Below are positions 18,101 to 32,424 of a DNA stretch of 32,424 bases, piece by piece (the stretch's first letter is position 1; each line of letters starts with the position of its first letter). Location: positions 1 to 32,424 of the IMG/VR virus record IMGVR_UViG_3300027760_000053; one strand, given 5' to 3'. This DNA comes from a virus. A program made the position numbers and the translations under genes. The notes under the pieces are model-generated. The model was not told the origin of the DNA. It made no database searches and was given only the letters and a program-made list of their open reading frames with translations.

Positions 18101-21100
18101 AAAATGCAGCGCTGACGGCCATTCGATCCGGCCAGCGTGCGCGGGCTCGGCCGTGATCACGGCGTCGCTGAATTCGGCCAAATAGCGCGCCTGGCGCTGG
18201 GCTTTGGTTTCACCATAATTTCGCATAATTTACTCCAATGTATAGCGGCCAGGATTAGCCCGCAAACGGCCGTCGCTGGCCGTTTGCAGATAACCCTATG
18301 CGGCCAGGCGCAGATTAATAACCCGGTGGCGCGAGCCGTGGGCAGGGAATGCCACAATGGCCGCGCGCTGTCGTTGGCACAATTGGCACGTCGCGCAGCT
18401 CACGTCGTCGCGCTGCGTCGCTGGGCAGATCACCACCTGGCGGCCGCCTGGCGTGGTGGTGTTTTTAGTAGTGGTGCTGGGCACCACCACCACCACCGGG
18501 CCGCAATTGGCATCGGCCAGCGCATCGGCATCGGCCAAGTCGTTAGCGCTCAAATTAACTGTAAAACCCCATTGATTCGCGTGCCGGATCCAGGCCAAAC
18601 TAGCAGCGTCGCGGTGGTGTGAATAAGTAAACCCGCGTTTGCCTTGATTGGCCGCCACTAACTGGCCCAGTTTGACCGCGTCGACAGTGCCATTGACCTG
18701 GGGCAGATCGCCTGCCTGATTGTGCCGCCACAATTGGCCGTCGGGCAGCGCTGCGATCGCCTGGGTGAATTGGCCCCAGGTGGTGCCGCGCGTGCCTGCG
18801 CTCACTGCGGCCCAGTGCAGCGCGAGCGGCCCGCTGGCCGCGTAGCATTCCGCGCGCATGGCGCATTCTGCCGGGCAACTATCTTTTTCGGTGGTGGATA
18901 CTGGAATCGGGCCGGTTTTTACATTGGCCGATTTTAGGGTGAGGTGTACTTTCATTTTTTGCCTTTTACTGTAGTTTATAAACAGGCGCAGCGCGCGCCT
19001 AGGGTTTAAATTATGCTATGAATTCGGGGTAATTGACTACACCGAACATTAGCGCAATCGCCATAATTTCTGTCTGCGATTTTTTGCTGCGCGCGCTGCG
19101 ATACAGCGCAGATATTGAGCGCGCGACCCAATCTTTTTCTAATCCGGCCGCATGGTAGCGGGTGATTACACTGATTTCGCGAATTTCTGATTTAGTCATT
19201 TTGTGCCTTTTTGCTGTAAATTACTGTATGGCGATACTGCCATGCTTGTATTGTAAGGGATTCTCTTACACTGTCAACATTTATTTTCTAGGTGTTTACC
19301 CTTAGTTGACGAAAATTGTGGGTGCCTAGCGTGGCGGTTTGTAGGCATCACTGTTTTTATGCGGTTCTCCAATGGGGGCGATCAACTGTAGGTCATATTG
19401 TCATTAATTTGATGTTAACTTATCTAAACCTTACATTTCACATTATGAAATCTTACAATACTTACAATATGGGGTAGAGCGATTTGAAAACGGCTTTTTG
19501 GGTGCCCACATGACCCACCGCACACAATCGCCGCATTTTGCACGCAATGCATGGCCGCACTGTTAACGCAGGCACTCTAACCCGATTGGCATGGCCCACA
19601 TGACCCACATGGTGTGCGGCCAGGCGCACGCACTGGCGCGCGGCCAGGTAGCTAGCAGCGCAGGCCATGCGACCGCGTAGGCTATGCCAACATGACCCAC
19701 AAACCACTTGCCATTTTGTGTAGGATTTCAGCCGAGGGGGAGGGGTAGGGCCGACGCGATGGGCCAACGTAAACGGAGGAACCGCAAACAAAATTTTTTT
19801 AATATAAAATCCACGCACACGCCTCCCAGGCGCAGGAGAACAAATGTTCAAATCACTGCCGCTCACTGTCCGACACGTCCAAGCGACTGAATCGCGCTTG
19901 CAGGCGATATACGACGCTGCCAAGCTGGGGCTCAAGGGCGACACACTGGCGCTGGCCTCTGGGATGCGGCCTGAAGAGTACCGGCACCTGTGCCAATTTG
20001 ACGCACTGGCTGAGATGGCTGCGATCAAGGGCAAGGCTGACGGCGAGCGCGAGATGGCTGACATCCTGCACAAAGCGGCTCGCGAGGGCGACGCCAAAGC
20101 GGCGCTTGAGATTCTCAAGCATCAGCACGGCTGGGTTGCCAAGCAGTCCATCACGGTGGACATCGACCAGCGCATATCCATCACGCAAGCGCTGCAAGAA
20201 GCAGAGATGCGCGTCATTGAGGTTGTTGATGCAGTCAACCAAATACAGCGCTGAAGACGAACAAGCCCTGATGGCGCGTCTGTGGACGCCGCGCATCAAA
20301 GACAACCCGCTCAATTTCGTAGCCCTGGTATTCCCGTGGGGCGTCAAGGGTACGCCGCTGGAGAACTTCAAGGGGCCGCGCAAGTGGCAGCGCGAGGTGC
20401 TGCAAGACATCGCCGAGCATATCGAAGCAAACAAAGGCCAGCTAGATTACGCGGTGCTGCAAAGCGCCATCTCGTCTGGGCGCGGTATTGGCAAGTCGGC
20501 CTTGGTCAGTTGGATCACGATCTGGATGCTGGCGACCCGCATCGGCTCGACGACCATCATCTCGGCCAACAGTGAGTCTCAGCTACGCTCAATCACATGG
20601 GCCGAGATTACCAAGTGGCTGGCGATGGCAATCAACAGCCACTGGTTTGAGGTGAGCGCCACCAGAGTCATGCCCGCCAAGTGGCTGACCGAACTGGTCG
20701 AGCGGGACTTGAAGAAAGGCACCAGGTACTGGGGCGTTGAGGGGCGGCTGTGGTCAGCGGAGAACCCCGACGCCTACGCGGGTGTGCATAACTACGACGG
20801 CGTGCTGGTGGTGTTCGACGAGGCGTCGGGTATCGACGACACGATCTGGGCGGTGACTGCGGGCTTTTTTACTGAAAACACACCCAATCGTTTCTGGCTG
20901 GCGTTCTCCAACCCCCGCCGCAACACGGGGTACTTCTACGAGGCGTTTAACTCCAAGCGGGCGTTTTGGAAAACCAAGGTGGTGGACGCGCGCACGGTAG
21001 AGGGTACGGACAAACAGGTCTACGAGCGGATCATCCAAGAGTATGGGCCCGACTCCTCACAGTCGCACGTTGAGGTCTACGGGATGTTCCCAAGCGCGGG

Positions 21101-24100
21101 AGATGACCAGTTCATCGGCTCGGACATAGTGGACGAGGCCATGAAGCGGGAGAAGTACAAAGACTTGTCCGCGCCCATCATCATCGGCGTCGATCCGGCG
21201 CGCTACGGCGCGGACGCAACAGTCATAGCCGTGCGCCAGGGACGGGACATAATTAACATCACTCGGCATCGGGGCGATGACACGATGACGGTCGTGGGGT
21301 ATGTAATTGACGCGATTGAAGAGTACAAGCCGACTCTGGTGGTGATCGACGAGGGCGGGCTGGGGGCTGGGATTGTGGACAGGCTCAAGGAGCAGCGGTA
21401 CAAGATTAAGGGCGTGAACTTTGGAAATAAGTCTAAAAACCCGATAATGTACGGAAATATGCGCGCGCAGATGTGGGGTGAGATGCGGGAATGGCTAAAA
21501 TCTGCTAGTATCCCGACCGACAGGTTTTTGAAAACGGATTTGATTTCGCCTAAGATGAAGCCTGATTCACGTGGAACAATCTTCTTGGAGAGCAAGAAAG
21601 AAATGAAAGCACGGGGTTTAGCATCACCAGACGCAGCGGACGCTATATGCGTGACGTTTGCTTTTCCCGTGGCTCACCGCGAGTATACTGAGCCCACTCG
21701 CCGATATAACGCTCAAGACGGCGCAATGCACACATCTTGGATGGGGTCTTAATATGCCACTCGTCAAATCATCTTCGCCCAAAGCCTTTCGTGAAAATGT
21801 AAAGGCGGAAGTCAAAGCGGGCAAGCCCGTCAAACAGGCAGTTGCAATTGCTTATGCAGTCAAGCGCAGCGCGCCAGCCCCAAGTAAGAAGAAATAATGG
21901 CTGATTACACAGGCATGGTAGCTGTTGGCAATGTCGCCAACGGTGGCGGCAAGAAGAACGACGACTCCGGCATACTGGCGACAGCGCGCAGCCGCTTGGA
22001 CATGGCGATATCGGCGCTGTCTGAGTCCCGCGAGGACGAGATAGACGACCTGAAGTTCTACGCTGGCAGCCCAGACAACCATTGGCAATGGCCCGCCGAT
22101 GTGCTGGCGACCCGTGGTGCGGTGCAGGGTCAGACAATCAACGCCCGCCCGTGCCTGACCATCAACAAACTGCCGCAGCACGTGCGGCAAGTCACCAATG
22201 ACCAAAGGCAAAACCGCCCAACAGGCAAAGTTATTCCAGCCGACGACAAGGCCGACATTGACGTTGCCGAAGTCTTCAACGGCATGGTCAGGCATATTGA
22301 ATACATCTCGGACGCAGATGTCGCTTACGACACCGCTTGTGAAAACCAAGTCTCCTACGGAGAAGGCTACATCCGAATCCTGACCGAGTATTGCGACGAC
22401 AATACCTTTGACCAAGACATCAAAATTGGCCGAGTTCGCAATTCATTCTCGGTGTACATGGACCCGACCATCCAAGACCCGTGCGGCGCGGACGCCAAGT
22501 ATTGTTTTGTAACCGAGGACATCTCTAAAGACGACTACCAGCGGATGTATCCCGACTCAGCGCCTATTACTACCCTGCAAACGCTGGGTGTGGGTGATCA
22601 AAACCTGTCGCAGTGGCTTAATGAAGACACGATCCGCATCGCAGACTACTACTACGTCGATTACGACAAAGGCACGCTCAATTTGTACCCTGGCAACGCT
22701 ACGGCGTTTGAAGGGACGCCTGAAGACAAGCAGTTGCGCGCTATTTACGGCAAACCCAAGAAATCTAGGCAATCTGACCGGCCACGCATCAAGTATTGCA
22801 AGATAAACGGCTACGAAATCTTGGAAGAGCGCGAGTGGGCGGGCAAATATATCCCGATTGTCCGCATTGTGGGCAACGAATTTGAGGTTGACGGTCGCTT
22901 GTACGTGTCTGGCTTGGTGCGAAACGCCAAGGATGCCCAGCGGATGTACAACTATTGGGTGTCCCAAGAGGCAGAAATGCTGGCTTTGGCTCCAAAAGCA
23001 CCGTTTATTGGCTACGGCGGTCAATTTGAGGGCTACGAGAACCAATGGAAGACTGCCAACACGACCAACTGGCCGTATTTGGAGGTCAATCCAGACGTTA
23101 CAGACGGCGCGGGCGCTACGCTGCCACTACCCCAGCGTGCCCAGCCGCCAATGGCCTCCAGCGGGCTATTACAGGCCAAATCTGGCGCTTCTGAAGACAT
23201 CAAGGCATCTACAGGCCAATATAACGCTTCTTTGGGCATGACGTCCAACGAGCGCAGCGGCAAAGCCATCCTGGCCCGCCAACGCGAGGGTGATGTTGGG
23301 ACATACCACTTTGGCGACAACTTGGCCCGTGGTGTGCGGTATTTGACCCGCCAACTGATTGACCTAATCCCCAAAATCTACGACACCCAGCGTATTGCTC
23401 GCATTATTGGCGAAGACGGCGAGACCAGCATGGTCAAGATTGACCCGATGCAGGCCGAGCCGGTCAAGAAGATTGTCAATCAAGAAGGCATTGTGATTGA
23501 CAAGATTTACAACCCTGGCGTGGGCAAGTACGATGTGGTGGCAACCACCGGCCCAGGTTATGCAACCAAACGCCAAGAGGCGCTAGAGGCGATGGGCCAA
23601 TTGTTGCAGGGTAACCCGCAACTATGGCAAGTGGCCGGTGACTTGTTTGTCAAGAACATGGATTGGCCGGGTGCCCAAGAGATGGCGAAGCGTTTTGCCA
23701 AGACTATTGACCCCAAACTCATGCAAGACGGCGACAAACCGCCCGAGTTGCAGGCCGCAGAGCAGCAAATTCAGGCAATGGGCCAAGAGATGGAACAGAT
23801 GCACCAGATGATTATCAATGCTGGCAAGTCGATTGAGGCGCAGGATATGCACCGCAAGGACTTTGAAGCAACGGTCAAGGCGTACCAAGCCGAAACCCAG
23901 CGGATTTCCGCTGTGCAAGCCTCCATGTCGCCAGAGCAAATCCAAGACATCGTGCTGGGCACCGTGCATGGCATGATTACTTCGGGCGACTTGGTTAACG
24001 AAATGCCAAAGCGGGACATGGACACCGGCCCTGAGATGCCACAAGAAGGCATGGAACAACAACCAATGGGAATGCCACAATGATGTACAAAGCCTGTGAT

Positions 24101-27100
24101 TTTGTCGGGATGCTGTTTTTGGCCCGTGATGTGGCCCACAGCGTCCACTTGAACACCCGCAGCTATTCCAAGCACGTTGCGCTCAATATCTTCTATGAGC
24201 GGATTATTGGCGCTGCGGATGACTTTGCTGAAGCCTACCAAGGCCGTCATGGTCTGATGGGGCCAATTACGCTGCATTCGGCCACCAAGACGGCCAACAT
24301 CATCGACTTTTTGCAAAACCAGTTGGATGAGATTGAGAAGTGCCGTTATGACGTAGTGGACAGGACTGATATGTCGTTGCAACAGTTGATCGACAATATC
24401 ATTGAAATTTATCTGCGTACCCTCTACAAACTCCGCTTTTTAGCATGACGTTATCCATTAATCACAGCACAGCAGCGGACAGTAGTTTTACTGCCGCAGG
24501 GGCAACGGCCTGGAATAATGCACATTCGTTATCGGGGACTTTGCCAATTGATTCTGGCGGCACAGGGCAAACAACGGCGGCAACGGCCATTACGGCTCTG
24601 GCTGGAACGCAAATTTCAGGGCGATATTTGCGTTCTGACGGCACAAATACGGCTTTGGCGGCTATTGTGGCTGCTGATGTACCTACGCTCAATCAAAACA
24701 CTACTGGCACTTCGGCTAATGTGACCGGCACAGTGGCTGTGGCAAATGGCGGTACGGGTACAACAACTCCAGCGCTTGTCGCGGGTACAAACGTAACAAT
24801 TACAGGTACTTGGCCTAACCAAACAATTAATTCTACAAATAGCAGTAGCGGCACGGTCACTTCGGTGGCCGCAAGCGTCCCTGCTTTTTTGTCCATCACT
24901 GGGTCGCCCATAACCACTTCAGGCACATTGGCAATTACCTATTCGGGAACAGCGCTTCCGGTTGTTAACGGTGGTACAGGCCAAACAACAGCCAGCGCGG
25001 CTTTTAACGCCTTGTCGCCAGTCACTAGCACTGGCGATTTGATTATTGGCAACGGCACCAACAGCGCAATTCGCCTAGGTATTGGCGCAAACAATTATGT
25101 TTTGACATCTAACGGCACTACGGCAACTTGGGCGCCCGCAAGCGGCGGTGGTAGCGGCATTACAACAGGCAAAAGTATCGCAATGGCGATGATCTTCGGC
25201 TATTGAGGAACAGACATGGCAAACCCAAATATCGTTAACGTAACTACTATTTACGGCAATACGTCTTACTTAATTCCTAGCAGCACATCGGCTACGACTT
25301 GGACTGCGCTTACGCCTGCATCTGGTACGGTCAACAAGATAGACAACATTGTTGCTACAAACGTAACCGCGTCTGTTGCAACCGTAACTGTCGCAATCAA
25401 TAGCGCTGCGGCTGGCGCGGGAACAAATTACCGTCTTGTGTACCAAGTGCCAGTTCCAGTAAACGCTTCAATTGTTGTTGCAGATAAAAGCACTGCGTTT
25501 TACCTTGGTGAAGCGCAATCTATTGTGGTGACTGTTGGTACTGCATCGGCAATTGAATTAACGGCATCTTACGAGGCGATTACCTAATGTCTACTAGGTA
25601 TAAAGGTTCTGTTATGGCTGCTACGGCAGCTATAAATAGTGCAACTACGGCTATTGGTATTTGGCGTACTAACGAAATCATGCAAGCATTAAAGGCAAGT
25701 TTATGGCCTTCAATTAATGCAGCACCTTCTATTGTTGATTATTTAGTAGTTGCAGGCGGCGGTGGCGGTGGTGGAACTAATGGTGGCGGTGGTGGTGGAG
25801 CAGGTGGTTATAAAAATGCGACCGGCTATTCAATAACAGCAGGGTCAACAATTACTATTTCGGTTGGAGCAGGAGGAACAGGCGGCACTTCAGGAGATTC
25901 AACTGGCCTTCAAGGTGGAAATGGTACTAATTCTGTTTTTGAATCAATAACATCAACAGGTGGTGGTGGCGCTGGTTCTGGAGATAGTGCTACTGGATAC
26001 GCAGGAAAATCAGGCGGATCAGGTGGGGGCGGAGCTTCGTATGGCGGCACTAACGGCTCAGGAGGGGCAGCATCTCCTTCTGGTCAAGGTAATGCAGGCG
26101 GAAATGGTTTAACTGATGCTGCAACATACCGCGATGGAGGCGGCGGCGGTGGAGCAGGAGTCGCAGGCGGTAATGTTACTGGCCCATCAAGTGGGGGCGG
26201 TGGCGGAAATGGCCTTCAATCTTCTATAACAGGAACATCAACTTATTACGCAGGCGGTGGCGCGGGTGGTTGGTTTTCAGGCACTAATTCAGTAGCAGGT
26301 TTAGGCGGCGGAGGTACACAAAACGTAGCAGGAACTGCAAACACTGGTGGCGGTGGCGGCGCAGGACAAGGTTCAATAGCACCGGGTAAAGCTGGCGGTT
26401 CTGGAATAGTTATTGTTGCTTATTCAACCGCTTTTGATAGCATTTCTACTTTTTCTGCTGGTTTAGTCGTTAACGGCGTAACTACTACGGGTTCTAATGT
26501 TCCATCTCCAGATACGACATCACGTTCTGGGTACAAAGTTTACAAATTCACAGCCGGTACAGGGACAATAGGATGGGATGGTTCTGCTCCAGTAACACCA
26601 ACTGCACCTTCAACTGTTAACTATTTAGTTGTTGCTGGTGGCGGTGGTGCTGCTGGAGTAGATGGTGGTGGTGGTGGGGCGGGTGGCTTTAAAACAGCCA
26701 CAGGATTTTCTGTTGCCGCTTCAACAAGCTATACGGTCACAGTTGGTTCTGGCGGTACTGGAGCGCCATATACAGCTACGGCAACTTCCGGCAGCAACTC
26801 TGTTTTCTCAAGCATAACGTCAACCGGTGGCGGTTATGGTATGTGGTCTGGACAAACAGGCGGCAACGGCGGTTCTGGCGGCGGTGGATGTGACGGTGGT
26901 TCTGGTGGAACAGGTGTTTCTGGGCAAGGTTTTGCTGGTGGAGCAAGTACAGGTGGTACGTTAGGTGGCAATACTTCTGGAGGCGGTGGTGGTGGAGCTT
27001 CTGCTGTTGGTGTTGCAGGAACAACTACTACTGGCGGTAACGGTGGCGCTGGAACATCATCATCAATTACTGGAACTGCAACAACTTACGCAGGCGGCGG

Positions 27101-30100
27101 TGGTGGAGGTAAGGTTTCAAGCCCCGGAACAGGCGGTGCTGGAGGTGGTGGAAACGCTACTACAGGTGGCGCTGTAGGAAATGCTGGTACAGCTAATACT
27201 GGTGGCGGTGGGGGTGCTGTAGGTGGTTCAGTAGCCACAGCCAATGCAGGTGGTGCTGGTGGCTCTGGTATTGTGGTTATTTCTTACTCCGATACATCTT
27301 CAGACATTGCATCATTCTCTAGTGGGTTAGTAGTTAACGGTGTTACCACAACAGGGTCTAACGTCCCTGCTTCGGATACAACATCTTCCGCTGGTTACAA
27401 AGTTTATAAATTCACTGCCGGTACTGGCACATTTCAATGGTAGGAAATATGGCACATTTTGCACAACTTGACGAAAATAACATTGTTGTCCAAGTAATTG
27501 TTGGAGTAGATGAACCGCATGATGGCGAGGCTATCTATTTTCAGACAACAGGCAAAGTTTGGAAAAAGACCAGCTACAACACTGTTGGTGGAGTACATTC
27601 GTTAGGCGGTACACCATTTCGCAAAAACTACGCTGGAATTGGGTTCATTTATGATGCCCAACGGGATGCTTTCATTGCATCGCAACCATATCCAAGCTGG
27701 GTTCTTAATGAGCAGACTTGCCAATGGGATTCGCCGGTACAATACCCTAGCGATGACAAAAAATACGGTTGGGATGAACAAACTATTTCTTGGAAAGAAA
27801 TTGCTTGAACACTTTTTTTAACGGCGCGTTTTTTAACGGGCCATTTTTTAACGCACCGCGCACTTTTTTTAACGGAGCGTTTTTTGAAGGACCTTTTTTT
27901 GAAACGCAAAACACTTTTTTTGGTGGGGCGTTTTTTGAAGGTGCATTTTTTAACGCTACGTCAGTTTACGCAACGCAACTTTTTGTCGAGTTAAGATCAT
28001 TTACTGAAAGAAGGAGATTCTAATGGCGCTCAATCTTAAGGCTATCACTTCTGTCCTGGGCTACCAGCAGATCACCAGCTTGTCCGCAGCTACGGCCCTG
28101 ACCGTACCTCAAAAAAATATTGGCGGCCTTGCGGGGTCGCCCCGTATTGCCATCATTACGCCTGAGACTCAAGCCGTGCGCTGGCGAGATGACGGTGTGG
28201 CCCCAACTGCTTCGGTTGGAATGCCACTTGCTGCCGGTGTCACTTTGCAATACGATGGCGACTTGACTCAAATCAAGTTCATTGAGCAAAGTGCCAGTGC
28301 AAAGCTAAACATTACTTATTATTCGTAAGGAGCCGTTATGGACTTTCATGGCGAAGGTGGCTCAATGAGCCCCGCAAATTTAATTGAGTACATCCAAAAG
28401 CAGCTTCCTACTGATTTGACCACCTTGGTCAATTTGCAAGCTGAATTGGCCCAGCGCCAAGGCGCAATGTCTGCGGTTCAAGATGCTGCCGCAGATCGGG
28501 CTAAGGCTGCTGACGAATTGGCTTCTGCTAAAGACCAAGCTGCGGCTATGGTTGCGTCTGCCAAAGATATGGAAGCTGCGGCCAAAGCCAAAGTTGCTGA
28601 CCTTAAGGCGCGTGAAGCTGCGTTGGCCGACAGCGTTAAAGCATTTGAAACGGCTAGCGCAGCGCGTGAAACGGCCCTAGATGCGCGTAAAAAGACATCT
28701 GATACCCGTGAGATGCATCAACAGCAAACGCAAGCCAATCTTGACGCTTTAAGCGCGTCATTGGAAGCACAAGAAGCTGCGCTGCAAACTCGCGTTAAAG
28801 CCTTCCAAGATAAAGTTGCTGCAATTAGCGCGTAAGGACAAAAATCATGGCCGTCTTTCTCTCCCCCGTGGGCGGCGTTGCGGCCCAATTTTTTACCAAT
28901 AGCGGTGTAATTCTATCGGGCGGCAAGCTGTACACTTATGCGGCGGGCACAACAACTCCACAAGCTACGTATACCAGTTCATCGGGGAGTACAAACCATA
29001 CCAACCCAATTATTTTGGATTCGGCTGGCCGTGTACCAGGCGGCGAAATTTGGTTAAGCGCACCGCCGTACAAATTTGTTTTAAACACTTCTGCTGATGT
29101 ACTTATTGCTACGTATGACAATGTGTCAGGTATTGGGGCCGCAAGTTATCAAGTAAATAATTTTACAGGTACAGGGTCACAAACTGCGTTTACTTTAAGC
29201 ACAGCGTCTTTAGGTGAAAACTTTACGTTTGTATACATTAGCGGTGTGTATCAAAACAAAAACACTTACACGGTGTCAGGCACAACCCTTACATTTTCAA
29301 CCGCGCCGCCATACACTTCTTTAATTGAAGTTATGTACAACTAATGGCTAATAGCAAGATTTCCGCACTTACAGCGGCAACTACGCCGGTTGCTGGTACG
29401 GAAGTTTTGCCTATTGTTCAAAGCAGCGCAACGGTAAAACTTGCTATTTCTGACTTAAACCCTGGGCTTAGCACCATTACCGCCGCTAAAGGTGGGACGG
29501 GACAAACAACTTATGCTGTGGGCGACTTGCTATATGCTAGCGCCACTACAACGCTTTCTAAACTTGCCGATGTAGCTACTGGAAATGCGCTTATTTCGGG
29601 CGGCGTAACAACCGCGCCAAGCTGGGGCAAGATTGGCCTTACAACCCATGTAAGCGGCACATTGCCGGTGGCTAATGGCGGCACTGCGTTAACTTCATTT
29701 ACAAATAAAGGCGTTGTGTATGCCTCATCAACAAGCGTTTTAGCAACGGGTAGCGCACTAGAATTTGATGGAACTAATTTTGGTGTTGGTACTGGCGGCA
29801 ATACACTTAATCATCAATCGGTTATATATAAAGGTGGCGCAAATGCTGTGTACCAGCAGATTGGAAACGGTGCTACTGGCCTTGGAGCAACTCAAGGCAT
29901 CCGTTTTGGTTTGACTGCCGCTGGCGCTAGTGAACTTTATGCGGTTACAAGTTTTACTTGTTACGTTGACGGGTCATCTGCGTACTCAATAAGCACAGCC
30001 CGCGACATTACGGTTACGGCGGGCAACATAATACCAGGCACAGCCGCCAAGGGCATTAACTTTACCGCTAATACCCCGTTGGCGGGGATGACAAGTCAGT

Positions 30101-32424
30101 TGCTTAATTGGTATGAAGAAGGTACTTACACACCAACAATTAGTGCTGGAACAGGAAGCATAACTAGCTATACCTTAACAACTGCTAATTACACGCGAAT
30201 TGGTAGGCAAGTTACAGCTAACATAGTTTTAACAATTACTAACGCTGGCACAGGGTTAGGAGCGTTAGGTATAACATTACCCTATACAAATGGAGCCGCT
30301 ATTTCATGTGGAGCCGGTAGAGAAAATGCTTTAACTGGCTACATTCTTCAAGCGTATGTTAACGCCGCTTCTAATTTGTTAAATGTCTATAACTACGCTA
30401 ATGGCACAGTAATTTTAACAAACGCACAAGTTCGTGTATCTATAACATATTTCGTCTAAGGATAAAAAATGGCGCTTACAAAAGTTTCCTACAGCATGAT
30501 TCAAGGGCAATATGTAAATGCTTTAGATTACGGTGCTGATTCAACAGGCGCGACTGATTGCGCTGCGGCAGTTCAAGCCGCCGTGACAGCCGCTGCTGGT
30601 CGGCCTGTTTATTTCCCTGCTGGAACTTATAAAATTGGTACAACCATTGATTGCAGCCCTGTAGCTTATGATAGTTCTTCTTTTGGCGCGCCAGCAAAAA
30701 TTATTGGTGATGGTCAATTAAAGACTTATTTTGACAATCGTGTAAATGGCCCACTATTTAGTATGGTAACTACTAGCACGGCTTCGTTGTTTAAAGGTGC
30801 TCTTGGTGGTAAGTTTGAGGGTTTTACAATTAATTGTGGCGCGACTACGACTAATGGCGTTGGCATTTATATGACTGCGGCTTATCAGCCAACAATTCAA
30901 AATGTTAACATCATTGGAATGTCTTTACACGGCATTCAAATACCTTGCATTTTAGGTGATAACGATGCGTCAAATATGGTTTTAATTGACCATGTTCGAA
31001 TTCAAGATTGCGCTGGATGGGGAATTAAAGCAAACGGTGATTCTAGTCATAATGAAGTTAGTTTCATTTATATGCAACAAGTGTTTATCCAAAACTGCGG
31101 AACAACAGATGGGGCATATCAACCAGGTTCAGGCGGTATGAATTGGAAAGGGCAAATCCTTACCATGCAGCAATGTGGATTTACGATTAACCAAAACTGC
31201 GGTTTGTTTATTCCTGGTCAATCTGGAGCCGCCAACACCGTTGATCTTCAAGACACCACGTTTGAAAACAATAAAGTGCGGGGTATTTTTTGTCGGGGTA
31301 TTACATCTTTTAAAGCGCGAAACATTCAGATTTATAACAATAATGCCTATACCGCAACAAATGGCTGTGAGTTTGAAGCCGATAATTTTACAATTGAAAA
31401 TGTTGAACTTAATGGTGTTTACATTAGGGCAAGTGGCGGCAATAACGCATATACAGCTTTTAAAATTAGCGGGACAAATGCAAATTTAAATACTTGCCGT
31501 GTTCGTAATGTAACGTTTAATAATTTTGATTATGCTGGTCAAACAAGATTTAATGGTTGGCAATTTGACCCTATCCCTAACAATGGAATATTGCAAGTTC
31601 CATCCTCAACTGAAGTTTATTTCAAACCCAATACCTACATAGGAACAGGTAATAAAGTTCCAATGCGTTTGCAAGGGCCAAACAATGACAGTGGCACTGG
31701 CGTTGCGTCTACTTCTGGAGAATGGATTGCAAATGAATTGTCTAGTGGTGGGTTATCACTTAATTTAGCAAGCATTGTTGCAGCAACAAGATACTGGGTA
31801 TACCTTTATGATAATGACAATGTTCCTACGTTAGAAGCAAGCAGCACAACAAGTTATGTAACAGATAGCACAAGTGGATACGCAGTTAAATCGGGTGACG
31901 CAACACGTTACTATGTTGGCAGTATTATTGGCGGTGCAACTAACGCAACAGTAGCAACTACCGCAACGGGTTGGTTAAATCCACAAACTATTTCTAGTAC
32001 ACAAATTGGTGTGCCTAGTTACTTATGGGCAGATTCTACTAATAGATTGCGTATCAAAACAACTTTACCAACAAGTGATACTGATGGCACTGTTGTTGGA
32101 ACACAAAGTTAAGGACACGCCATGTTTGAAAAACAAACTATTATTGATCGTATAGAAGTGTTGGCAGACCAGACCGTTGCCGTTCGGTATGTGGTGACTG
32201 TTACGGAAGATGGAAAGCCTTTTGCCGAACAGGTCAAAGGCAACTACTTTAAACCAGGCGATGATTACAGCGCCGAGGAAGCTAAAGTGCAGACCATTTG
32301 TGCCATTGTGCATACGCCAGAAGTTATTGCTGCTTACCAAGCGGCCCAAATTCCAGCATAATGCTGAAAACACGTACTGGTGCGTTCACCAGGGATTCTA
32401 TGGAATCGAAAAATGTCAGATGAA

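Overview
This window is the greater part of a tailed, podovirus-type (P22-like, short-tailed) bacteriophage genome. The evidence is a P22-type portal, a P22 gp10-type packaged-DNA stabilisation protein, a separate P22 tailspike-type head-binding domain, a small/large terminase pair, three large ejection-type proteins and a pectate-lyase-fold tailspike. No integrase, attachment site, tRNA or CRISPR was seen. The host is not shown directly. Strong Shine-Dalgarno sites, the XF1762-family protein and overall gene style would fit a Gram-negative, probably freshwater betaproteobacterial host; that is inference. Both ends cut through genes or gene clusters. Coat, scaffold and gp4-like genes are missing, so they probably lie between the right end (32424) and the left end (1) of a circular or permuted genome.

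Layout. (1) 1-6207, plus strand: end of the gp10-like tail accessory gene, a candidate tail needle, a small structural protein, a cupin, then three ejection-type proteins. The order closely parallels P22 genes 10-26-14-7-20-16. (2) 6204-7792, plus: lysis cassette with a small membrane/coiled-coil protein, a secreted proline-rich protein, two holin candidates and an M15-type peptidase endolysin. (3) 7757-11055, minus: ten tightly overlapping genes read leftward, led by an XF1762-family protein, a VRR-NUC nuclease and a SNF2-type helicase, followed by seven small proteins. (4) 11063-11095: a symmetric, apparently bidirectional promoter/operator. (5) 11126-17372, plus: replication and recombination, with a Cas4/AddB-like DUF2800 nuclease, a possible ssDNA-binding protein, a family A DNA polymerase and a primase-helicase. 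(6) 17353-19277, minus: about eight very small overlapping genes plus a cysteine-rich protein, read from a strong promoter at 19250-19277 to a C(UUCG)G terminator at 17353-17370. (7) 19200-19843: a 640-bp non-coding region holding the early promoter, CTTAC repeats, three 15-bp repeats with ~90-bp period and a G-rich tract; a candidate packaging or control site. (8) 19844-32424, plus: terminases, portal, a Dps-like protein, then an unusually long, AT-richer block of fibre, adhesin and tailspike genes.

How it works together. Outward transcription from 11063-11095 would supply replication genes on one side and the nuclease/helicase set on the other. The minus-strand small-gene operon is probably early host-takeover or accessory material. 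The long plus-strand run starting at the terminase and continuing (across the missing segment) through tail, ejection and lysis genes would be the late operon. Start codons, including several TTG/GTG starts, were chosen from Shine-Dalgarno spacing and ATGA/TAATG/TTGA overlaps.
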